A stretch of DNA of 64,000 bases, taken from positions 1 to 64,000 of the forward strand of contig NZ_AUCF01000030.1 in NCBI RefSeq assembly GCF_000429625.1, read 5' to 3'. Under the pieces are notes generated by a model that saw only the letters and a program-made list of their open reading frames with translations, did no database searches and was not told the DNA's origin. Shown in pieces: positions 1 through 8,367 of the stretch. How positions within the stretch are numbered: position 1 is the stretch's first letter; each line of letters opens with the position of its first letter. Source of the stretch: Azospirillum halopraeferens DSM 3675 (lineage in GTDB: Bacteria; Pseudomonadota; Alphaproteobacteria; Azospirillales; Azospirillaceae). Position numbers and translations under genes: made by a program.

Positions 1-129
1 CCGAACCGAAAGGCAGGTTCCCACGTGTTACTCACCCGTGCGCCACTAAGGCCGAAGCCTTCGTTCGACTTGCATGTGTTAGGCATGCCGCCAGCGTTCG
101 TTCTGAGCCAGGATCAAACTCTCAGGTTC
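1..129 (-). rRNA. rrs: 16S ribosomal RNA, 5' end (partial)
   Basis: The reverse complement carries the universal 16S 5' motif AGAGTTTGATCCTGGCTCAG followed by AACGAACGCTGGCGGCATGC, an alphaproteobacterial 16S start. The gene runs off the left edge, so only about 130 nt of roughly 1.5 kb are present. The mature 5' end is placed near 129 by analogy with other 16S genes. The following hypervariable stretch resembles Azospirillum, which is the main taxonomic clue in the window. Confidence 0.97.
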
Positions 130-318
130 AAGTCGGTCGGGCCGTAACCCAACCGCTCGTTCGGGGCCGCCCTCAAGCGACACACCTCAAACCTAAGCTC
201 GATTCTGAACTTACCTTCAAGATGCGACTTGCGAACGACCCGACAATCCAATCCACTCCCGTGAACCGGACCACAGTGCCCGTCCGCCTGCGCATCCCTT
301 CTCAAATCACGTCTTCAC

Positions 319-331
319 TTGTCAAAGATCC
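319..331 (-). promoter_or_regulatory. boxA-like antitermination element of the rRNA leader
   Basis: Read on the minus strand the sequence is TCTTTGACAAGTG, close to the CTCTTTGACA motif found in many alphaproteobacterial rRNA leaders. It sits about 190 nt upstream of mature 16S. In related operons such an element recruits the Nus antitermination complex. Assignment is by motif and position only. Confidence 0.45.
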
Positions 332-448
332 ATCCCGCAGCGGAACCGACCGACGCACCGAACCACCGGAAATCCGGCGGTTGGGATCTGCCTGGGTCTG
401 GAAGTGTCCGCGGGGCGCGAACGACACCGTCGCTCGCAGCGGATGGTC

Positions 449-477
449 TTTTTAGCAAGTTCGCCGCAGGCCGTCAA
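449..477 (-). promoter_or_regulatory. rrn promoter P2 (predicted)
   Basis: On the minus strand TTGACG (472-477) is followed after exactly 17 nt by TAAAAA (449-454), with an A-rich tract just upstream of the -35. This is the downstream member of a tandem pair about 150 bp apart, an arrangement typical of rRNA operons. Confidence 0.5.
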
Positions 478-597
478 GCCTATTTTTCGACGTCGTCGCC
501 GCTTCGTCCACCCGTCGCCCCCCGCATCTGTTCCGTGGGGCTCCGGCCGTGGCGCGCCGCCCCTTGCGGGGTGACCTGCCGTCCGGCCGGGAGCGGG

Positions 598-636
598 TGT
601 ATAGTCGGGCCTGCCGGGCCTGTCCAGGCTTTTTTT
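598..636 (-). promoter_or_regulatory. rrn promoter P1 (predicted) with upstream A-tract
   Basis: On the minus strand TGGACA (621-626) lies 17 nt from TATACA (598-603). Seven consecutive A residues (630-636) sit immediately upstream and look like an UP element. The predicted start is near 591, giving a leader of about 460 nt. The spacing and UP-like tract make this the best candidate for the main rRNA promoter. Confidence 0.6.
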
Positions 637-840
637 CGACCCGCCCGGCGGACGTCGGCGTCCTTGTCATACCGGCGCGGTGAGAGAATAATGATGCGCG
701 CATGAGGCATGGCCCTCGGGGTTTCCCGGCGGGGGCGCAGAGTCCCCTGCGTCCTCCCGCTGGATCAACCGTCCGGTCGCCGTTATGCTTCGTCCCGACG
801 CCGCTTAGCCGCCGCCCGAACAGCCAGGGGTTTATGAGAT

Positions 841-1305
841 ATGCGCCCAAGCGCGCGCGCGACGGCCGAGGTCATGGCACAGGTGCTGCGTACCACGGCC
901 AGCCTCGCCTTTACCGAGGGGCTCAATCCCGCCCAATGGGCGGCGTTGCGCTATTTCGCCGGGGCGAATCCCAGTGCGCGCAGCGTCGTCGCCTTCGCCC
1001 GGTATCACGGCACCACCAAGGGCACGGCAAGCCAGACCATTGCCGCCCTGCTCAAGAAGGGTCTGCTGGAACGGCACAAGGGGGAGCGGGATCGCCGCAC
1101 CATCAGCCTGGTGCTGACCGACGAAGGCCGCGGGCTGCTGGCCCACGATCCCCTGAACGAACTGGCCGCGGCCGTGGGCACGCTGGGCGAACACGACCAC
1201 AGGGCCATGGCGGCGGCGCTGGACCAGATCCTGCGCACCCTGCTGGCGCGCCGGGCCGGGCGCAACGGCCGGCGCAACAGGGCCGAACCCGAGGCGGCGG
1301 CCTGA
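841..1305 (+). CDS. MarR-type winged-helix transcriptional regulator
   Basis: The product has 154 residues, a usual size for MarR regulators. The centre (about residues 45-95) reads as a winged helix: a recognition-helix segment TKGTASQTIAALLKKGLLER followed by an ERDRRTISLVLTDEG wing, the strongest MarR signature. Such proteins bind DNA as dimers and often respond to small phenolic ligands. The start follows a GGGG stretch about 9 nt upstream. The last 20 residues are Arg/Gly/Ala-rich and probably disordered. It faces away from the rRNA operon; its target cannot be read from the context. Confidence 0.85.
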   Translation: MRPSARATAEVMAQVLRTTASLAFTEGLNPAQWAALRYFAGANPSARSVVAFARYHGTTKGTASQTIAALLKKGLLERHKGERDRRTISLVLTDEGRGLLAHDPLNELAAAVGTLGEHDHRAMAAALDQILRTLLARRAGRNGRRNRAEPEAAA

Positions 1306-1407
1306 TGACCGCCGCTTGATCGGGGGCTTGTGCACCGGCTATCACTGGACCCAACCGGCGGCGGGGCACCGCGACGGTGGTCACCGCAAACGGGAGAGAC
1401 ACACGCC

Positions 1408-1788
1408 ATGGCCCGCATCCTGGTCGTCGACGACATGCCCGCGGTGACGGCGTTGCTGCGTGTTGCGCTGGAGGACAGCGGCCACAGCGTGGCCGAGGCG
1501 CGCGACGGAGCGGCGTGTCTCGATCTGGTGCGCCGCGAGCCCTTCGACCTGGTGGTCGTCGACATGATGATGCCGGGCGTCGACGGCATCGAGACGGTCA
1601 AACGCCTGCGGGCGGGGGGATACGGGTCACCGATCATCGCCATGTCCGGCGGGACCGAGGATTTCCCGGCCGCCGCCTCGCTCAAGATGTCGGAAATGCA
1701 CGGTGCCAACCGATTGCTCTTCAAACCCTTCGACAACGAAGAGTTGATCGCGGCCATCGACGAGTTGCTGGCCGCCCGCGGCGCTTGA
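1408..1788 (+). CDS. Single-domain CheY-like response regulator
   Basis: The product of 126 residues is a stand-alone receiver domain with no output domain. The acidic pair is in VVDD near residue 8, the phospho-acceptor Asp in VVVDMMMPG near residue 52, the conserved Ser/Thr in AMSGG and the conserved Lys in LLFKPF near residue 105. The ATG at 1408 follows a GGGAGAG ribosome binding site; an upstream in-frame start at 1330 would add sequence unlike a receiver domain. Receivers of this type act in phosphorelays or by protein contact. The histidine kinase at 3670 is a possible partner, which is inference only. Confidence 0.9.
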   Translation: MARILVVDDMPAVTALLRVALEDSGHSVAEARDGAACLDLVRREPFDLVVVDMMMPGVDGIETVKRLRAGGYGSPIIAMSGGTEDFPAAASLKMSEMHGANRLLFKPFDNEELIAAIDELLAARGA

Positions 1789-1857
1789 CCGCGGCCGCGC
1801 AAATCGGCCATTCGACGGGCTCCGCCGCTCTCGCGCCATCCTGAATCCGCGGGCCCG

Positions 1858-3558
1858 ATGCACGACACGCACCTGCTTCTCGACACGCTGTACCTGCTGC
1901 TGGCGGCCATCCTGCTGGTGCCGCTGTTCCAGGCGCTGCGCATCCCTTCGGTGCTCGCCTATCTGGTGGCCGGCGTGGCGCTGGGCCCCCACACCCCCGG
2001 ACCGGTGGTCGATCAGACGGTGCCGCAGGTGCTGGCGGAGTTCGGCATCGTCTTCCTGCTGTTCGCCATCGGGCTGGAGCTGCCGTTGTCGCGCCTGCAG
2101 GCGATGCGGCGCTTCATCTTCGGGCTGGGCCTGTTGCAGGTGCTGCTGACCACGGCGGTGATCGCCGCCGCGGCCTATGCGCTGGGGCTGCCGGCGGAAG
2201 CAGCCCTGGTGGTGGGGGGCGCCCTGTCCTTCTCCTCCACCGCGACGGTCCTGAAGATGCTGGTGGACCGCGGCGAGACGGTGGCGCGGTTCGGGCGCGT
2301 GTCGGTGGCGGTGCTGATCTTCCAGGATCTGGCGGTGGTGCCGCTGCTGACGCTGTTGCCGCTGCTGGCGGCCGAGAGCACCTCGATTCCCCTGGCGCTG
2401 GCCACGGCGCTTGCCAAGGCGCTGGTCGCCATCGGCCTGATCATGCTGCTGGGCCGATTCGTGGTGCGGCCGCTCTACCGGTTCGTCGCGTCGGCCAAAA
2501 GTCCGGAGGTGTTCACCGCCACCAATCTGTTCCTGGTGCTGGCGGTCGGCTGGCTGACCGCGGAGGCCGGCATGTCCATGGCGCTGGGCGCCTTCCTGGC
2601 CGGCCTGCTGCTGGCCGACACCGCCTACCGCCACCAGGTGGAAGCCGATATCGAGCCGTTCCGCGGGCTGCTGCTCGGCCTGTTCTTCATGACCATCGGC
2701 ATGACGCTCGACCTGCCGTTCATGGTCTCGCAGATCGCCGTCATCGCCCTGCTGACCGTGGCCCTGCTGGCGGGCAAGAGCATCCTTCTGTTCGCCCTGT
2801 GCCGGTTGTCGGGGCTGGGCACGGCGACGTCGCTGCGAATCGGGCTGCTGCTCGCCCAGGGGGGCGAGTTCGCCTTCGTCGTGGCGACACGGGCGGGCGA
2901 ACTGGGCGTGCTCGACCGGGAGGCCGGGCAGCTCCTGGCCACCACCGTCGCCTTCTCCATGGCCCTGACTCCGGCCATCGGCGCGCTGGCCCACCGCCTG
3001 GCCCATTGGCACGAGCGCCGCTGGGGCACCGAGGCGTTCCGCATGGAGACCAGCGACCTCAAGGACCATGTGCTGATCGCCGGCTACGGCCGCGTCGGCC
3101 GTGCCGTGGCCCGGGTGCTGACCCGCCACGGCATCCCCCATGTGGCTCTTGACCTCGACCCGCAGCGGGTGGTCACGGCGCGCGAGGCGGGGCTTCCCGT
3201 CTATTACGGCGACGCCAGCCAGGCGGGCGTCCTGCGCGCCGCCGGCATCGACCGGGCGCGCGCCGCGGTCATCACGCTGAACCGCCCGTCGGCGGCGGAG
3301 AAGGCGGTGGACGCCATCCACACCCATGCGCCGCGCCTGCCGATCATCGCCCGCGCCCACGACCTGCGCCAGCGCGGCGCGCTGGAAACCGCCGGCGCCT
3401 CGGCCGTGGTGCCCGAAACCATGGAGGCCAGCCTGCAACTGGCCGGTCTGGCCCTGCGCTCGGCCGGCGTCACCGCCGACGCGGTGGAGCACAGCCTGGA
3501 GGAGTTCCGCCGCGAGAGCTACGGCCCCCTCGCCGACGGCACGCCGGCCCGGCCGTAA
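1858..3558 (+). CDS. CPA2-family monovalent cation:proton antiporter with RCK/TrkA-N domain
   Basis: The protein has 566 residues. Residues 5-385 form a hydrophobic Na+/H+ exchanger domain with about 12 membrane spans, including LLFAIGLELPLSRL and GGALSFSSTATVLKML, typical of KefB/KefC/YbaL-type transporters. Residues from about 402 form a cytoplasmic TrkA-N (RCK) domain with the nucleotide-binding GYGRVGRAVARVL. The family exchanges K+ or Na+ for protons and is gated by nucleotide or glutathione ligands. The domain order matches KefC-like proteins. The cation and ligand cannot be told from sequence. Confidence 0.9.
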   Translation: MHDTHLLLDTLYLLLAAILLVPLFQALRIPSVLAYLVAGVALGPHTPGPVVDQTVPQVLAEFGIVFLLFAIGLELPLSRLQAMRRFIFGLGLLQVLLTTAVIAAAAYALGLPAEAALVVGGALSFSSTATVLKMLVDRGETVARFGRVSVAVLIFQDLAVVPLLTLLPLLAAESTSIPLALATALAKALVAIGLIMLLGRFVVRPLYRFVASAKSPEVFTATNLFLVLAVGWLTAEAGMSMALGAFLAGLLLADTAYRHQVEADIEPFRGLLLGLFFMTIGMTLDLPFMVSQIAVIALLTVALLAGKSILLFALCRLSGLGTATSLRIGLLLAQGGEFAFVVATRAGELGVLDREAGQLLATTVAFSMALTPAIGALAHRLAHWHERRWGTEAFRMETSDLKDHVLIAGYGRVGRAVARVLTRHGIPHVALDLDPQRVVTAREAGLPVYYGDASQAGVLRAAGIDRARAAVITLNRPSAAEKAVDAIHTHAPRLPIIARAHDLRQRGALETAGASAVVPETMEASLQLAGLALRSAGVTADAVEHSLEEFRRESYGPLADGTPARP

Positions 3559-3669
3559 TCCACCACGGTTGCGCGACCCGGCGCAGGAAACCGTCGGACG
3601 AATCCCGCGTTAACCTCAGGGCACGCCGGACGCCCGCGCGCCGGCACCGGAACGACGTCGGACCGCCGT

Positions 3670-5631
3670 ATGCCCTCAACCCCCGATTTGCCGGACCGGC
3701 TGCAAGCCTGCCTGCGCCACCAGAGACTGCTGACGCGCTTCGGCACGCAGGCGCTGGCGGAACCCGACCTGCCCACGCTCCTGCGGGAAGCGGCGGAACG
3801 CATCGCCGAAGGACTCGAGACCACCTTTGCCAAGATCATGCAACGGCGGCCGGAGCACGGCGATCTGCTGGTGGTGGCCGGGGTCGGCTGGGCGTCCGGG
3901 GTGGTCGGCCGTGCCACGGTGCCCGACGATCCCGCCACGGCCGCCGGCTGCGCCCTGGCCCGCGATGAACCCGTCGCGGTGGCCGACCTGCGCGCGCCCT
4001 CCGCCGAACTCCACCGCACCGACCTGCTGCGCGAACACGGCATCGTCGCCGTGCTCAACGTGCCCATCGACGGCGACGGCGGACCGTGGGGGGTGGTGGA
4101 GGCCGATTCGCGCGAGCCCCGCGCGTTCCGCGAGGACGAGGTGCTGTTCGTGCGCAGCATCGCCAACCTGCTGAGCGCCGCAGTGGCGCGCGTGGCGGCG
4201 CGCGAGCGCGAACACCTGGAGCGCGCGCGTCTGGACGCGGTGCTGGCCCAGATGCCGGCGGGCGTGGCGATCGCCGAGGCGCCGTCGGGACGGCTGCTGA
4301 TGCACAACGCCCGGGCCATCGCGCTGCTCGGCCACCCCATGCTGGACACCGACAGCTATGAGGGTTACGCGCGCTACGGTGCCCTGCACCCGGACGGCAC
4401 CCCCTACGCCCCCGCCGAATACCCCATCGCCCGCGCCGTCATGACCGGTGAGACGGTGGAGCTGGAGCCCATGCTCTACCGCCGCGGCGACGGCCGGTTG
4501 ACCCATCTGCTGGTCAGTGCCGCGCCGGTGCACGACGCCGCCGGCACGCGGGTCCTGGCGGTCAGCACCTTTCACGCCACCGACGAGGAGCGCCGCCTGG
4601 AGGAGGAGCAGCGCCGCATCCGCGACGCCCTGGCGGAGAGCGAGGCGCGTTACCGCGCCGCCTTCGAACAGGCGGCCGTCGGTCTGGCCGAGATCGCCGG
4701 CGACGGCTGGTTCCTGGCGGCCAACGGACGCCTGCGGTCCATCCTCGGCTACGGCCGCGACGAACTGGCGACGCTGCGGCTCCAGGACATCATGCACCCG
4801 GACGACCGGCCCGTGGCCGCCGCCTTCACCCGCCGCCTCTACGCCGGCGAGTTGCCGGCCTTCACCATGGAGACGCGCCTGCGCTGCAAGGACGGCGGCG
4901 TGGTGTGGGCCAGTCTGTCCACCGCACCGGTGGCACCGCCCGGCCGGCCGCCCTACACGGTGGCCGTCGTCCAGGACGTCAGCGACCGCAAACGTGCCGA
5001 AGCCGAACGGGAGGAGTTGCTCGTCCAGAAGGATCTGCTGATGCGGGAGATGAACCACCGCATCAAGAACTCGCTGCAGATGGTGGCCGCCCTGGTCATG
5101 CTCCAGGCATCCAACCGGGCCGGCGGCGACACCGACCGGCGGTTCGAGGAAACCGCCGCCCGCATCGCCACCATAGCGCTGATCCATGAACGCCTGTACC
5201 GGACCGAGATCGGTGCCGACGTGGACGCCGCGGCCTATCTTGCCGACCTCGGCCGCGACCTGGCGCAGACCCTGGGCCTGCCGCCGGGGCACCTGACCGT
5301 CGACGCCGTTGCGGCGCACCTGCCGGCCGACGTCATGGCCCCGCTGGGCCTCATCGTGAACGAGCTGGTCACCAACGCCGTCAAGTACGCCTACGCCGGG
5401 CAACCGCCCGGCGCCATCCGGGTGACGCTGGACCGCGCCGGCGGCGGGCGCCTGCGGCTGGCGGTGGAGGACGACGGCGCGGGCCTGCCCGAGGGCTTCA
5501 CCATTTCCGGCTCGGCCGGGCTGGGCATGCGGGTGCTGCAATCGTTGGCCCAACAGCTCCGCGCCGACCTGCGCATCCCGCCGACCGCCGGCGGCGCCCG
5601 CTTCGAGATCGTGCTGCCGGCCGGCGGGTGA
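3670..5631 (+). CDS. Soluble sensor histidine kinase: GAF-PAS-PAS-HisKA_2-HATPase
   Basis: The protein has 653 residues and no membrane segment, so it is a cytoplasmic sensor. A GAF domain covers about residues 15-185 and two PAS domains lie near 195-305 and 320-440; the second contains ILGYGRDELATLRLQDIMHPDDR. The phospho-acceptor box MNHRIKNSLQMVAAL puts the His near 463 and is typical of HisKA_2/HWE kinases. The ATPase follows with VNELVTNAVKYA (near 563) and VEDDGAGLP. No light-sensing LOV cysteine motif is evident, so the signal is unknown. It could phosphorylate the single-domain receiver at 1408. Confidence 0.9.
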   Translation: MPSTPDLPDRLQACLRHQRLLTRFGTQALAEPDLPTLLREAAERIAEGLETTFAKIMQRRPEHGDLLVVAGVGWASGVVGRATVPDDPATAAGCALARDEPVAVADLRAPSAELHRTDLLREHGIVAVLNVPIDGDGGPWGVVEADSREPRAFREDEVLFVRSIANLLSAAVARVAAREREHLERARLDAVLAQMPAGVAIAEAPSGRLLMHNARAIALLGHPMLDTDSYEGYARYGALHPDGTPYAPAEYPIARAVMTGETVELEPMLYRRGDGRLTHLLVSAAPVHDAAGTRVLAVSTFHATDEERRLEEEQRRIRDALAESEARYRAAFEQAAVGLAEIAGDGWFLAANGRLRSILGYGRDELATLRLQDIMHPDDRPVAAAFTRRLYAGELPAFTMETRLRCKDGGVVWASLSTAPVAPPGRPPYTVAVVQDVSDRKRAEAEREELLVQKDLLMREMNHRIKNSLQMVAALVMLQASNRAGGDTDRRFEETAARIATIALIHERLYRTEIGADVDAAAYLADLGRDLAQTLGLPPGHLTVDAVAAHLPADVMAPLGLIVNELVTNAVKYAYAGQPPGAIRVTLDRAGGGRLRLAVEDDGAGLPEGFTISGSAGLGMRVLQSLAQQLRADLRIPPTAGGARFEIVLPAGG

Positions 5632-5652
5632 CGGAAATGCCGGCCCCTGCGG

Positions 5653-5925
5653 TCACGCCCGCTCGCCGAAACTCTCGGGTGCGGCGTCGATGACGTCGGG
5701 ATGGGAGCGGATGGTGGCGATGGCGGCCTCCCGGTGGACCTCGCCCACCTCCACCGTCACCACCGTGTCGGTGCCGTTGCCGTGCAGGGAATCGCGCACC
5801 TCGGTGGCGCGCGTCTCCACGCCGCCGAAGCGGGCGCGCAGCAGGCCGAGCACGTCGGACTGGACCGAATGGCCCCGGTCGCTGGGATAGGCGTAGATGA
5901 TGTTCATCCTGTTCGCGGCCTTCAC
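5653..5925 (-). CDS. Small conserved-looking protein of unknown function, coupled to the ADH homologue
   Basis: I do not recognise the family. With GTG at 5925 the product has 90 residues; the GTG overlaps the ADH stop in a GTGA arrangement, which implies translational coupling. An alternative ATG at 5907 gives 84 residues, but it has no separated ribosome binding site. The sequence alternates short beta-like stretches (DTVVTVEVGEV) with helices (VLGLLRARFGG), suggesting a compact ferredoxin-like alpha/beta fold; this is only a guess. It is the last gene of a four-gene operon. Confidence 0.7.
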   Translation of the reverse strand: MKAANRMNIIYAYPSDRGHSVQSDVLGLLRARFGGVETRATEVRDSLHGNGTDTVVTVEVGEVHREAAIATIRSHPDVIDAAPESFGERA

Positions 5926-7037
5926 GGTGCGAAGACCACCCTCATGCAGTTGTCGGTCCTGGTTCTGAACATGTGGTAGCCGCGCGCTGCGTCGTCGAGC
6001 GGCCATTTGTGCGTCATCAGATAGGAGGGATCGAGGTCCCCCGACCCGATGAGCCCGAACAGACGCTCGGCGGTGTGCCGACCGTCGGGCGGCCCCATGC
6101 GGATCGTAAGCCCTTTGTTCACAGCGGCCCCCATGGGGAACCGGTCCATATGGCCGGCGTGGTCGCCGATAACGGACAGCGTGCCGCCTTTGCGGCAGCA
6201 CGCGACCATGGCGCGCAGCACCGCCCCTTCCGTCCCCTCTGCCGTCATGCCGACCGCGTCGATGCACACGTCCGGACCGCGCCCGCCGGTCATCGCCTGC
6301 AGCGCGTCGAACAAGTCGACGCGTGTGTCGTCCAGCGGCTCGGCTCCGGCCTTCATCTGCGCCGCCTCGAGACGGTCCGGGCGGCGGTCGATGCCGATCA
6401 CCCCCGCCGCACCGAGAAGGCGGGCGCAACGCATCGCCATCTGGCCGACGCCGCCGCAACCCCACACCGCCACCACGTCGCCCGGTTCGATCCGCGCCAT
6501 GTCCGCGGCCGCAAAGCCGGTCGGCACGGCGCCGGACACGAACACCGCCGTCTCGTCGGGAATGCCGTCCGGCACCCTGATGCCGTTGTGGTCGACGAAG
6601 GGCACGCGGACATACTCCGCATGGCTGCCGGCGTAGCCGCCGAAGGCATGGCCGGAACCGAAGGCACCGCCCGTGCCATGGCCGTACGCGCTCTCCGTCC
6701 ACTCCGGTTGCGGGTTGGAGTTGTCGCACAGCGCCGATCGTCCGGTTTGGCAGAACCGGCACTTGCCGCAGCCGATGGCGGCGGCAACGATGACCCGGTC
6801 GCCGCGCCCGCGATGGCGCACCGCGGGACCGGTTTCCACCACCTCCCCCAGGAACTCCCGGCCGAGGATGTCGCCGGGCTTCATGGTGGGCATGCGGCCG
6901 GAGATCAGGGGCAGGTCGGACCCGCAGACCGAGGAGAGCCGAACCCGGACGATGGCGTCGCCGGGATCGAGGATGGCGGGGTCGGGCACCCGCTCCACCC
7001 GCAGATCGTCGATGCCGTTCCAGCAGAGCGCTTTCAT
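5922..7037 (-). CDS. Zinc-type alcohol/formaldehyde dehydrogenase homologue with altered catalytic zinc site
   Basis: The protein of 371 residues is a medium-chain dehydrogenase closest to the glutathione-independent formaldehyde dehydrogenase group (MKALCW start, GDILG, PTGF). The structural zinc loop is intact with Cys90, Cys93, Cys96 and Cys104, and NAD binding is kept in VWGCGGVGQ near 191-199. The usual catalytic zinc ligands are not: Cys38 is present, but the His of the GHE motif is Arg60 and the ligand Asp near 169 is Gly169. The relay His of CGSDLHL is Pro43. It may be a pseudoenzyme or use another chemistry. A GACAGGA ribosome binding site precedes the ATG, which overlaps the SRPBCC stop as ATGA. 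Confidence 0.88.
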   Translation of the reverse strand: MKALCWNGIDDLRVERVPDPAILDPGDAIVRVRLSSVCGSDLPLISGRMPTMKPGDILGREFLGEVVETGPAVRHRGRGDRVIVAAAIGCGKCRFCQTGRSALCDNSNPQPEWTESAYGHGTGGAFGSGHAFGGYAGSHAEYVRVPFVDHNGIRVPDGIPDETAVFVSGAVPTGFAAADMARIEPGDVVAVWGCGGVGQMAMRCARLLGAAGVIGIDRRPDRLEAAQMKAGAEPLDDTRVDLFDALQAMTGGRGPDVCIDAVGMTAEGTEGAVLRAMVACCRKGGTLSVIGDHAGHMDRFPMGAAVNKGLTIRMGPPDGRHTAERLFGLIGSGDLDPSYLMTHKWPLDDAARGYHMFRTRTDNCMRVVFAP

Positions 7038-7759
7038 CGTTTCCTGTCCCCCGGGGCACGGCCGCCGCGGGGCTGGCCGGCGATGGTGGGCTGCGTGCCC
7101 GTCTCCATCAAGCACTTCAGGCGGCGCAACGCCTCGCGGGCCTGCTGCTCCGGCGCGGCGCCGAACAGCGCGGCGACGGCCCGCCCGCCGGCGCCGCCCG
7201 GCGGATCGTAGGCCAGGGTGAAGCTCACCTCGGTGCCGCGGCCGCCCGGCGCGTCGCGGAACAGCACCGACCCGCGGTGCGGCAGGTCGGCACCCTCCTC
7301 GGTGTGCCAGGAGATCAGTTCGTCCGGCCGCTCCTTGTCGATCACCGAATGCCAGACCACCGGCACGCCGCCGGGGCCACGGGCAACCCAGCGCGACCGG
7401 GTGGCCGACAACACCTCCACCCGGTCCAGATGGTCCATCAGACGGGGCAGATGGGAGAGGTTGCGCCAATGGCGGAACACCGCCTCCCGTCCCGCCCGGA
7501 TGGTGACGTTGGCCTGCACGGTGCGCGGCTCCGGGTGCGCGCGCCGCATGGCGGCGGCGTCGCGCACCCGCTCCGCCAGCGGCACCGCGCCGGCACCCGC
7601 CAGCACCAGGCCGCCACCCGCCGCCGCCAGGGCGAGGCCGAGCCAGTCACCACGCCGCGCTCCGGCAAGGCCCAGCACCACGCCGCCCATGATGGCGGTC
7701 CAGCGTTCGGCGGTCCCGGCCATGCCGTGTCCGGCCGACCGCCGGACCGTGCCGATCAC
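7034..7759 (-). CDS. SRPBCC (polyketide cyclase/START-like) family protein with N-terminal membrane segment
   Basis: The product has 241 residues. Residues 20-60 are hydrophobic (GGVVLGLAGARRG, LGLALAAAGGGLVLAGA) and probably form two membrane spans or a hairpin. Residues 80-220 form an SRPBCC domain with VFRHWRNLSHLPRLMDHLDRV and WHSVIDKERPDELISWHTEEG, the layout of cyclase/dehydrase-like stress proteins. The pocket would hold a hydrophobic ligand; substrate and activity are unknown. The gene overlaps both neighbours by 4 nt (ATGA), so the four genes form one coupled transcript. Confidence 0.85.
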   Translation of the reverse strand: MIGTVRRSAGHGMAGTAERWTAIMGGVVLGLAGARRGDWLGLALAAAGGGLVLAGAGAVPLAERVRDAAAMRRAHPEPRTVQANVTIRAGREAVFRHWRNLSHLPRLMDHLDRVEVLSATRSRWVARGPGGVPVVWHSVIDKERPDELISWHTEEGADLPHRGSVLFRDAPGGRGTEVSFTLAYDPPGGAGGRAVAALFGAAPEQQAREALRRLKCLMETGTQPTIAGQPRGGRAPGDRKR

Positions 7760-8199
7760 CGCCCTCCTCCGCCGCCGCCGTTGCCGGCGAGCTTCAGCTC
7801 GTACAGCCCCTTGGTCAGGTAGGCGTGCAGATCCACCTTCTCCACGATGTCCCTATAGTCGGAGGCGTCGGGCGGGCGCCCGGCCTCGGCCAGGGCATCG
7901 TCCCATTCCTTGCCGGCGTAATCGCCGCGCCCTACCAGCATGACGGCGCGCAGCTCCGTGCGTTCCTCCGCCGATAGACCGGCGAGCATGCTCTGGAGTT
8001 CGTCCAGCGCCGCGCTGGCGCCGTCGGACATGATGTTCAGGGCGTCGAGGTCGGTAGGGTTGCGCGAGCCGCGCTCCCGGCGCTGCTCCTCCAGTTCGAT
8101 GTTGTACATGCCGGCGAGGTAGCGCTCGCGGTCCGCCGCGGCGTCCGACGCAAGGTCGGCGGCGCGTCTGACGGTGTCGACCGAGATCTTCTTCAGCAT
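7756..8199 (-). CDS. DUF3775 domain protein
   Basis: The product has 147 residues and is acidic. The C-terminal part, with LSAEERTELRAVMLVGRGDYAGKEWDDALAEA and LHAYLTKGLYEL, resembles DUF3775, an alphaproteobacterial family of unknown function. The ATG at 8199 has AGGG about 7 nt upstream. It is the first gene of the DUF3775-SRPBCC-ADH-small protein operon, so the promoter should lie in 8200-8330. A Gly-rich tail of six residues ends the protein. Confidence 0.75.
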   Translation of the reverse strand: MLKKISVDTVRRAADLASDAAADRERYLAGMYNIELEEQRRERGSRNPTDLDALNIMSDGASAALDELQSMLAGLSAEERTELRAVMLVGRGDYAGKEWDDALAEAGRPPDASDYRDIVEKVDLHAYLTKGLYELKLAGNGGGGGGR

Positions 8200-8331
8200 G
8201 GTCGCCCTATCGTGATGGTGTCGTTGCGCAACCAACAACAGGCGCGACGCCGCCTTCGTCCCGCGGGGCCCGGCGGATCCCCTTGCCGCCCCTTCGGCCG
8301 GGGGCCGGACCCAGCCATGCCGCAACGCGGC

Positions 8332-8360
8332 TTGACAGGTGCCGCAGGCGTCAGCAGATT
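8332..8360 (+). promoter_or_regulatory. Predicted leuA leader promoter
   Basis: A perfect TTGACA (8332-8337) is followed after 17 nt by CAGATT (8355-8360), a weak -10. The predicted start falls at or next to the ATG at 8368, so the leader ORF would be leaderless. This places a 5' region of about 310 nt ahead of leuA, long enough for attenuation. Confidence 0.45.
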
Positions 8361-8367
8361 ACCGGCC

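Larger units (their letters stand above)
130..591 (-). other. rRNA operon 5' leader (pre-16S)
   Basis: About 460 nt between the nearest promoter-like sequences and the mature 16S end contain no credible protein gene. The short ORFs here overlap on both strands and lack ribosome binding sites. The half next to 16S resembles leaders of other alphaproteobacterial rrn operons, with a CTTTGACA boxA-like element followed by a GGCGGACGG stretch. This part would normally pair with the 16S 3' spacer to form the RNase III processing stem; the partner lies outside the window. Confidence 0.7.

Noticed and set aside
222..705. Short ORFs on both strands in the rRNA leader
   Set aside because: They overlap rRNA promoters and leader sequence and have no ribosome binding sites.
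1627..3492. Long minus-strand frame (621 codons) antisense to the cation/proton antiporter
   Set aside because: It is rich in Gln, Arg, Gly and His as expected for the shadow of a GC-rich gene, and the plus-strand antiporter is unambiguous.
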